A stretch of 41,447 bases of DNA. Source: Clostridiaceae bacterium. GTDB lineage: Bacteria; Bacillota; Clostridia; Acetivibrionales; DUMB01. The stretch lies in the NCBI GenBank assembly GCA_012840085.1, contig DUMB01000053.1:1-41447 (forward strand). Reading direction: 5' to 3'. The notes below the pieces were generated by a model. That model made no database searches. It was not told where the DNA came from and saw only the letters and a program-made list of their open reading frames with translations. Positions 35,099 through 41,447 of the stretch are shown here, piece by piece. The translations under genes were made by a program, and so were the position numbers. Positions within the stretch are counted from its first letter, which is position 1, and each line of letters opens with the position of its first letter.

Positions 35099-37222
35099 AT
35101 GGGTAAGATAGCAATTTACACAAGAGTTTCATCAGAGAAGCAAGCAAGTGAGGATAGATATTCACTTGCTGTGCAAAAAGAACGATGTGAAGCCTTGCTT
35201 ATATCACAAGGTTACAAAAGAGAGGATTTTGTTTATTATTGTGACGCAGGAATTTCTGGCATAACAATTGAAGAAAGAGACGAATTAAAAGAATTATTAA
35301 AACGACTGCAGGAACCTGATAACAATATTGAAGGCGTTTGTTGCTATGATTTATCCCGTATAAGCCGTTCTATTAGTCACACTTTAGAGATTTTCAAACT
35401 TCTCAAAGAGAATAATTTGCGTTTGTTTACTTGTGATGGGGCATTCATGGGGGATATAAATTCTCAAAATGCCAAGATAATGGTTAGCATATATAGTATG
35501 TTAAATGAACTTTTCATCGACCAGTTGAGAGAACGTGTTAAGGCTGGTTTAGAAAAATCAGTGCAGGCCGGAAACTACTTTGGTGGCCCCGCACCGCATG
35601 GTTATCGATACGAATTTTATTCTACAAGTCAACAAGAAAATAATGATTTCAAACAAGATAAAAAAACAAAAAAGAAGGATATAAAAAAACGATTGGTAAT
35701 AGATGAAAATGAAAAACAAATTATAGAACTTATATTTCATCTCTTTACAGATGAGAAACACAGTATAAAAAATGTTGCACAATACCTTAATCTCAATGGC
35801 TATCGAACAAGGCAAGGTAAACAATTTGCAACTGCTACTGTCCAAAAAATTCTGGAGAACCCTTTGTATTGTGGGCGATTGTTTTGGGCTAAGAGAAAAC
35901 AAAAGAAAAAGACAGATGCAGGCGTAAGAATTTGGGAAAAAACAACTATCTATGATATAGATTTACATGACTTACCAGTCGGCAATCATGAACCTATTAT
36001 AACAGAAGAATTCTTTTTACAAACACTTGAAAGATTGCGTGGTAGAAGAAAAATACGAAAAAACTTGGACATGGCAGAAGCAATGTCTGCAATTACAAAA
36101 CAGGAATATTTTGATGCACATAAAAAGATGTTTATAAATATACTTCACTGTCCGAATTGTGGTGGTAAAATGACTTCAAGTTTACAACCATCTCCCATAT
36201 TGGCTGACGGTACAAGAAAACCTGCGAAAGTGTATTACAAATGCAGTACATTCAACGCAGGAAAAGATTATTGTGATGGATACTATAGCGTTCAAGAGGA
36301 AAGAGTATTCAACCTGATTAAAGAAGATTTCTTCAAAAGGCTGAAAGAGGCTTTTTTACTTGTTAAAGAGTATCAAAACTACTTAAAAGAAAGAAATGGA
36401 ACAAAAGAAGAAATGCTTTATGATGCAGAAGTAGGCAAAATTAAAGACGAAATCAAAAATCTTGAGAAAAATGAAAGTAGGCTTCTTACAAGGCTGGATA
36501 ATCTAATAGATAGACAGTTAGAGGAAGAAATAGGTTCTTTAAAATACAATCGTATAGAAAAGATGATAAAAGATACAGAAAAAGAAATAGAAGAAGTTAA
36601 AAAATTAAAGGAAGAACAACAAAAAAAGATACTACAAGCAGAAAGACGAAGAGAAGCATTACTTTCAGAAGCAAAAGAGCAGGAGGACTTTGAGAATATA
36701 GAAGAATATTTTCATTCTTTAACTCTCCTACAAAAAAGAGAGTTGCTTGAAAAGATTTACAGCAAAATTGTAATAGATACTATTTCAAATGCGAAATTTG
36801 GCCCTAAACGGCTAAGACTGAAAGAAGTTATATATAATCAATACAGCAGTGTATATGGATTATGTAAAATTTTGGGTGTACAGGATTTCCATGAGTTTAA
36901 CGAGTATCTTAAAACTAAAGGTCGGCAGGAACTTAATTTGCTAGAAAGATATTTTGGAGATGCTGAAGAATATATAGCAGAAACTCAAAAACATAATCAT
37001 AGTGTAAAATTTAAACAGTATTTTGAAGAAATGGATGCTGCTATAGATAAATTTAATGATGAGTTCATAGAACAATTTATTGATGAAAGTTTTGAGAAAA
37101 CCGGGCAAGTGTCAGAAAAGACACTTGATGAAGTGATGCAAGATGTTGATAAAACATATGAGGAATTTAAATTTAAGTATTTCTTAAAAAAAATACTGCA
37201 AAATAAAAATGCTCTTACCTAA
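35099..37222 (+). CDS. Large serine recombinase (site-specific integrase)
   Basis: The 707-residue protein has an N-terminal resolvase domain (about 1-150) opening AIYTRVSSEKQASEDRYSLA, with catalytic Ser11 in YTRVS and the Arg-rich CYDLSRISRSISHTLE segment. A recombinase domain spans about 165-290 (GPAPHGYRYEF, VAQYLNLNGYRTRQGK, LENPLYCGRL). The zinc ribbon shows LHCPNCGGKM then YYKCSTFNAGKDYC. A long coiled coil covers about 425-545. The last 160 residues (NAKFGPKRLRLKEV onward) are an extra acidic helical tail that is longer than in typical phage integrases. It sits next to the rlmH junction, as integrase genes usually do beside attL. It should insert and, with a directionality factor, excise the element. 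Confidence 0.94.
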   Translation: MGKIAIYTRVSSEKQASEDRYSLAVQKERCEALLISQGYKREDFVYYCDAGISGITIEERDELKELLKRLQEPDNNIEGVCCYDLSRISRSISHTLEIFKLLKENNLRLFTCDGAFMGDINSQNAKIMVSIYSMLNELFIDQLRERVKAGLEKSVQAGNYFGGPAPHGYRYEFYSTSQQENNDFKQDKKTKKKDIKKRLVIDENEKQIIELIFHLFTDEKHSIKNVAQYLNLNGYRTRQGKQFATATVQKILENPLYCGRLFWAKRKQKKKTDAGVRIWEKTTIYDIDLHDLPVGNHEPIITEEFFLQTLERLRGRRKIRKNLDMAEAMSAITKQEYFDAHKKMFINILHCPNCGGKMTSSLQPSPILADGTRKPAKVYYKCSTFNAGKDYCDGYYSVQEERVFNLIKEDFFKRLKEAFLLVKEYQNYLKERNGTKEEMLYDAEVGKIKDEIKNLEKNESRLLTRLDNLIDRQLEEEIGSLKYNRIEKMIKDTEKEIEEVKKLKEEQQKKILQAERRREALLSEAKEQEDFENIEEYFHSLTLLQKRELLEKIYSKIVIDTISNAKFGPKRLRLKEVIYNQYSSVYGLCKILGVQDFHEFNEYLKTKGRQELNLLERYFGDAEEYIAETQKHNHSVKFKQYFEEMDAAIDKFNDEFIEQFIDESFEKTGQVSEKTLDEVMQDVDKTYEEFKFKYFLKKILQNKNALT

Positions 37223-37247
37223 AGGGTAAGGGCTATTTATTTTTTCA
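37211..37247 (+). terminator. Terminator overlapping the recombinase stop
   Basis: GCTCTTACC (37211-37219) pairs with GGTAAGGGC (37225-37233) with one G-T pair, followed by TATTTATTTTTT. The stop TAA lies in the loop. Confidence 0.75.
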
Positions 37248-37407
37248 CTAAAAAATTTTTATTTAGAATAACATGAGAATCCTGAGAATGATATGAAATT
37301 AGCCATTTGATTGGATTATTGATACTATTTCTATTTTACTTGTGATTCTGTTTTTCCAAGAGAGAATAGAATACCATTTTAGACTAAAAAAAGCCCTTAT
37401 TTTTTTG

Positions 37408-37416
37408 TGATATAAT
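37408..37416 (+). promoter_or_regulatory. Extended -10 element for the 37447 gene
   Basis: TGATATAAT contains TATAAT (37411-37416) with TG one base upstream. No clear -35 is visible. Confidence 0.4.
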
Positions 37417-37446
37417 ATGTCTTATTTATTTGAAGGGGTGTTTATT

Positions 37447-37869
37447 ATGGATAGTACGAATTTTGAAACTTTTTTCAAAAAAGTATGGGACAAAAGTAAT
37501 ATCTTGATTGATGCGAATAATTTCAATTTAAAAATTTTAACTGCTATTTTATTTATTGGAAGGCATCAAATTGAACTAGGCGAAGAAATAACGTTCAATT
37601 TAAATAAAATTAGAGAATTGCTCGGCCTTGAAGATTCTATATATACCTATCATCGAATTGAAAATGCTATTTTCTACTTTAAAATCAATTTCTATAAATG
37701 TAAACTGAAAAATAACAGAGAACGGATTGCCCATGCTATTAAAGCATTTGAAAAACCAATGAATGACATTAATTTTGAGAAGGAGTGGAGGGTTGAAATT
37801 GATAGTGTTCTCCGAGAACGGATTCTCCAATCTGATTTTCATGATTTGTTCACAGAAATTGAGAAATGA
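37447..37869 (+). CDS. Protein of unknown function in the integrated element
   Basis: The 140-residue protein is not recognised. It is helical and basic-aromatic, with FNLKILTAILFIGRHQIELG, FNLNKIRELLGLEDSIYTYH and AIFYFKINFYKCKLKNN. The middle part is compatible with a winged-helix DNA-binding fold, but I see no diagnostic motif. ATG 37447 has GAAGGGGTG at 37432-37440; an in-frame ATG at 37417 lies before that site. It stands alone with its own -10 element. A regulator or excision factor for the recombinase is possible by position only. Confidence 0.65.
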   Translation: MDSTNFETFFKKVWDKSNILIDANNFNLKILTAILFIGRHQIELGEEITFNLNKIRELLGLEDSIYTYHRIENAIFYFKINFYKCKLKNNRERIAHAIKAFEKPMNDINFEKEWRVEIDSVLRERILQSDFHDLFTEIEK

Positions 37870-38134
37870 AATAATATTCCTATCTACTATGCTATTTAGC
37901 AGGTTGTGCAAGGGAGATAAAGAAAAGTCCAACGGAAATAGGAGTACTAATCAGAAAAACTATTCAATATCAAAGCAGGGCAAAGATTTTGATTTTATCA
38001 TTGGATACTATGTATACATTACTGTTTTCTCGGCTATTCGATAAATTATATCAGGGTTATTGGAAAATAAATTAAAACATACTATGACCGGTGATATATA
38101 TAAAAAATAAGAAAGAAAAGGGGTGTAAGGGGAT
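37870..38134 (+). other. Short gene-free stretch in the element
   Basis: About 265 AT-rich bases with stops in all forward frames. AAAAGGGGTG at 38117-38126 is the likely binding site for the next gene. Confidence 0.4.
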
Positions 38135-38680
38135 ATGGAGGGTACTTTTGAAAATACTCTGCAAGAACATCTAAAAAAAGCAGAATTAATAGCAGAAATG
38201 TCTTGTATACTGCAAATTGTAAAGAGGCTTAAAGGAATTGGTTTTAATGTAAAACAAGTTATAAAAATTATTGAGTTGCCCGAAAGTGCTGTTTTAAGGG
38301 TTTTTACCGGAAAAGAAGACATCAGAAAAATTGCTGAAGACACTGTTAATCAGCAAATAGCAGAAAATGATGGTAAAATCCCGGAATGTAGGGACTTTAT
38401 TAAATGGGTAGAAAATGCACTACAGTATTTTGAGCCGGAAGGAGATAAAGAAGAACTAATACCATTAGCAGAACCGCAGAGGCTCACATGTGAACAATGG
38501 GCACAGCACACGCCTTATGAAGGCAAATTGGAACTTTACGATGGGCAGGCTCTAGCAGATTTGAAAGAAAGAGAAAATATGATAATTGCTCTTATATATA
38601 ACATCGGCTTAAAGCATTTAATTAAAATACTACCTCCAGAATCTAGAACAATCTTAAAAGAACTATTGGATAATCAATAG
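38135..38680 (+). CDS. Protein of unknown function, helical N-terminus with Uma2-like segment
   Basis: The 181-residue protein has no firm family. The N-terminus (KAELIAEMSCILQIVKRLKG) and IGFNVKQVIKIIELPESAVL resemble the repeat tails of Rpn-type nuclease/transposase proteins. The C-terminal half contains LTCEQWAQHTPYEGKLELYDG, which recalls Uma2 (DUF820) putative endonucleases, but the rest of the nuclease core is absent. Proteins like this are common in C. thermocellum-type genomes as I remember them. It sits between a lone unknown gene and hsdR. Function cannot be stated. Confidence 0.7.
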   Translation: MEGTFENTLQEHLKKAELIAEMSCILQIVKRLKGIGFNVKQVIKIIELPESAVLRVFTGKEDIRKIAEDTVNQQIAENDGKIPECRDFIKWVENALQYFEPEGDKEELIPLAEPQRLTCEQWAQHTPYEGKLELYDGQALADLKERENMIIALIYNIGLKHLIKILPPESRTILKELLDNQ

Positions 38681-39076
38681 TTAAAACTGATTGCTACCTT
38701 ATCAAAGCAGGCAAATGTGATTAAAAGCCATTAAATTAGCCTATACAAGAAGAAAGATGATGAGGCGTAAAAAATAATCTATATAAACACTTAGTGTTTT
38801 AATCAGATTTGTAAAGAAGCAAAAATATTATTAAAATACTTGAAATAACTCCTTATGATTTACTACTCTATTATTACATCATTATTACCTCCATTAAGGA
38901 TAAACATAATAATTGAATAAGGCATTCAATGTAAAAAAGGCATTTTTATAATGTCTTTTTTACATTTTCAATTCAATATACTATTCTAATTTCTAATTCT
39001 TGGACATTTATGATAAAATATTAATAAATGTGACATCTGTGTTTCGGATTTAAGCATTGGGAACGGGGTGATATTT
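38681..39076 (+). other. Intergenic region before hsdR
   Basis: About 395 AT-rich bases, no gene. It contains the strong hairpin at 38930-38964 and the hsdR binding site CGGGG (39064-39068). Confidence 0.5.
38930..38964. terminator. Bidirectional-looking hairpin TGTAAAAAAGGCATT / AATGTCTTTTTTACA
   Basis: A 15 bp stem with one G-T pair and a five-base loop (38945-38949). A-run on the left and T-run on the right allow it to stop transcription in either direction. It separates the unknown gene from hsdR. Confidence 0.6.
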
Positions 39077-41447
39077 GTGAATAAGAAGGATTTATCTGAA
39101 AGGGATATATGCTCCAAGTACATAACACCATCCTTGATAAATGCGGGATGGGATTTAGAAAGACAAATTAGAGAAGAAGTTTCCTTTACTGACGGGAGAA
39201 TCATTGTAAGAAAAAAACTGGTTACAAGAGGAGAAAGGAAAAGAGCGGATTATATACTATATTATAAATCCAATCTACCTCTTGCTATTATAGAAGCAAA
39301 AGATAATAAGCATCCAGTAGGGGCTGGTATGCAGCAGGCACTGAATTATGCGGAGATTCTGGATATTCCTTTTGTTTTTTCAAGTAACGGGGATGCATTT
39401 TTGGAACATGACAGAACTATTAGTGTGGGTAGTAAAGAAAGAGAAATACCACTTAACCAGTTCCCATCTCCTGAAGAACTATGGAACAGGTACAAGATAG
39501 CAAAAGGATTTAATGAAAGAGAAGAGGTAATTGTTACACAGGAATACTATTTTGAACAAAATGGCAAAAGCCCAAGATATTATCAGCGTATTGCCATAAA
39601 CAGAACAGTAGAGGCAATTGCCAAAGGTCAAAATCGAATTTTGCTTGTCATGGCTACTGGCACAGGGAAAACCTATACAGCCTTTCAAATTATCTATAGG
39701 CTTTGGAAGTCCAGGGCTAAAAAGAGAATCTTATTTTTAGCCGATAGGAATATTTTAGTAGACCAGACTATGGCAAATGATTTTAAATATTTTGGCGATA
39801 AAATGACGAAAATCACCAACAGAAAAATAGACAAGGCCCATGAAATTTATTTAGCACTATATCAAGGAATTTCAGGGGAAGATGAATTTAAAAATGTATA
39901 TAAGCAGTTCTCACCAGAGTTTTTTGATTTGGTCATAATAGACGAGTGCCATAGGGGAAGCGCTAAAGAAGATTCTGCATGGAGAGAGATATTAGAATAC
40001 TTTCATCCTGCCACTCAAATAGGGCTTACTGCTACTCCAAAAGAAACAAAGGATGTGTCAAACATAGAATATTTTGGTGAACCTATTTACACCTACTCAC
40101 TAAAACAGGGAATCGAAGACGGTTTCCTCGCCCCATATAAAGTTATAAGAGTATTGCTGGATAGAGATGTAGAAGGGTATAGGCCGGAAAAAGGGAAAAG
40201 AGACAAGTATGGCTTTGAAATTGAAGATAGAGAATATAATATAAAAGATTTTGATAAAAACTTAGTCATCGAAAACCGAACAGAGATTGTTGCCCAAAAA
40301 GTATCTGATTACTTAAAAAAGAATAATTCCAGATTTGCCAAGACAATTTTCTTCTGTGTAGATATTGAGCATGCTGAGAGAATGAGGCAGGCGCTTGTCA
40401 ATGAAAATGGAGACTTAGTAACAGAAAATCCTAAATATATTATGAGAATCACAGGTGATAACGAAGAAGGCAAGGCTGAACTGGATAATTTTATAGACCC
40501 AGCCAGTAAATACCCTGTTTTGGTTACAACGAGTAAACTTATGACTACAGGAGTAGATGCCCAGACTTGTCAGTTCATCGTTTTAGATGCAAATATCAAT
40601 AGTATGATTGAATTCAAACAAATTATTGGCAGAGGCACAAGAATAAGAGAGGATTATGGCAAACAATATTTTACCATAATAGACTTCAGAGGAGTCACTA
40701 AATTATTTGCAGACCCAGATTTTGATGGAGACCCTGTAAGCGTTAAAACGACTACAGGAGAAATTCCTACGGAGGAAGAAGAAACTGTAGATGGTCAAGG
40801 GGAATTAGGCGGAGACCAGGAATCTGAAGGAGATTACGGAGGGGATATTCCTCCTGAAATTATAGATGGCGGAGATATTAATGAAATCCCAGCCAAGTAT
40901 TATGTAAATGATGTTCCTGTAAAGGTAATACATGAAAGAGTTTATTACTATGACAAGGATGGCAAACTTATAACAGAGTCATTAATATCTTATACCAGAA
41001 AAAATATTAAGAATGAATTTAAAACCCTTGATGAGTTCCTCATAAAATGGAATGAATCAGAGAGAAAGGAAGCCATCTTAAAAGAATTAGAAGAAAGAGG
41101 AGTGCTCCTTGAAGAATTGAAAGATGAAGTTGGAAAGGATTTAGACCCATTTGATTTGATTTGCCATGTAGCCTTTGATATGCCTCCTCTCACAAGAAAA
41201 GAGAGGGCTAATAATGTAAAGAAGAGAAACTACTTTACAAAATACGGAGAAAGTGCAAGGGAAGTCCTAGAAGCACTCCTGGAAAAGTATGCTGACGAAG
41301 GAATTGAAAATCTTGAGAATTTAGAGATACTCAAGGTTCCTGATTTTAAAAGATTTGGTTCTCCTATTGAAATAGTTAAACGCTTTGGTGGAAAGAAAAA
41401 GTATTTAGAAGCCATTAAAGAATTAGAAAAGGAAATATACACTGCAT
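39077..41447 (+). CDS. hsdR: Type I restriction enzyme R subunit HsdR, 3' end beyond the window
   Basis: The frame starts at GTG 39077 (CGGGGTG just upstream) and stays open for 790 codons to the window end. The N-terminal nuclease core is D58 (RADYILYY) and E73-x-K75 ([19 protein letters not shown]). The helicase follows: Walker A MATGTGKT (192-199), DECH box (289-292) in [23 protein letters not shown], and [11 protein letters not shown] as motif VI. Residues about 558-605 form an acidic Gly/Glu linker, and a C-terminal domain has begun ([12 protein letters not shown]). Type I enzymes need HsdM and HsdS, which should follow. This resembles the EcoEI-like HsdR group. It is part of the element inserted at rlmH. 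Confidence 0.95.
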   Translation, partial: MNKKDLSERDICSKYITPSLINAGWDLERQIREEVSFTDGRIIVRKKLVTRGERKRADYILYYKSNLPLAIIEAKDNKHPVGAGMQQALNYAEILDIPFVFSSNGDAFLEHDRTISVGSKEREIPLNQFPSPEELWNRYKIAKGFNEREEVIVTQEYYFEQNGKSPRYYQRIAINRTVEAIAKGQNRILLVMATGTGKTYTAFQIIYRLWKSRAKKRILFLADRNILVDQTMANDFKYFGDKMTKITNRKIDKAHEIYLALYQGISGEDEFKNVYKQFSPEFFDLVIIDECHRGSAKEDSAWREILEYFHPATQIGLTATPKETKDVSNIEYFGEPIYTYSLKQGIEDGFLAPYKVIRVLLDRDVEGYRPEKGKRDKYGFEIEDREYNIKDFDKNLVIENRTEIVAQKVSDYLKKNNSRFAKTIFFCVDIEHAERMRQALVNENGDLVTENPKYIMRITGDNEEGKAELDNFIDPASKYPVLVTTSKLMTTGVDAQTCQFIVLDANINSMIEFKQIIGRGTRIREDYGKQYFTIIDFRGVTKLFADPDFDGDPVSVKTTTGEIPTEEEETVDGQGELGGDQESEGDYGGDIPPEIIDGGDINEIPAKYYVNDVPVKVIHERVYYYDKDGKLITESLISYTRKNIKNEFKTLDEFLIKWNESERKEAILKELEERGVLLEELKDEVGKDLDPFDLICHVAFDMPPLTRKERANNVKKRNYFTKYGESAREVLEALLEKYADEGIENLENLEILKVPDFKRFGSPIEIVKRFGGKKKYLEAIKELEKEIYTA

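Overview
The window reads as a low-GC, spore-forming Clostridia chromosome. The evidence is a Spo0E-like regulator, a WalRK–YycH–YycI–YycJ–RlmH locus, S-layer-type proteins and a Wzz/CpsD/CpsB exopolysaccharide module. Protein style suggests the Acetivibrio/Hungateiclostridium (C. thermocellum-like) group. That placement is an impression, not a database result. Nearly all genes lie on the + strand. The exceptions are a sulfhydrylase, the Spo0E-like gene and a dead transposase.

Layout. (1) Positions 1-1548 hold the 3' part of an S-layer-like surface protein whose 5' end here carries two apparent single-base insertions. (2) Positions 1640-4700 hold an extended -10 promoter, a highly structured leader that can hide the ribosome binding site, an orphan membrane protein, then Wzz, the BY-kinase CpsD and the PHP phosphatase CpsB. 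(3) Positions 4767-16726 form a visibly more AT-rich polysaccharide cassette: priming sugar transferase, acetyltransferase, deacetylase, epimerase, three glycosyltransferases, a Wzy polymerase and UDP-glucose dehydrogenase. Three stretches of decayed DNA interrupt it, one with a transposase stub and one with a transposase pseudogene. (4) Positions 17108-23332 hold a MurJ/MVF flippase, a FlaA1/CapD-type 4,6-dehydratase and a large S-layer/Ig-like protein. (5) Positions 23712-25427, minus strand, hold O-acetylhomoserine sulfhydrylase and a Spo0E-like phosphatase. (6) Positions 25988-35018 hold the cell-wall stress locus: WalR, WalK, a secreted protein of unknown function, YycH, YycI, MurA, YycJ and RlmH, with odd hairpin and tandem repeats between the last genes. 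(7) From 35018 to the window end lies what looks like an integrated element. A large serine recombinase sits directly after an rlmH gene that stops three codons early, followed by two genes of unknown function and a type I restriction subunit HsdR that runs off the window.

How it fits together. Regions 1-4 make and control a probably acidic (glucuronate-containing), acetylated cell-surface polysaccharide and anchor surface proteins. Region 6 senses and controls the wall. An exact WalR-type box lies between walK and the secreted protein, which suggests that protein belongs to the WalRK circuit. The end of rlmH is the same place where staphylococcal SCC elements integrate using large serine recombinases, and those elements often carry type I restriction systems. 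The arrangement here looks like a clostridial counterpart, but one that changes the RlmH C-terminus.
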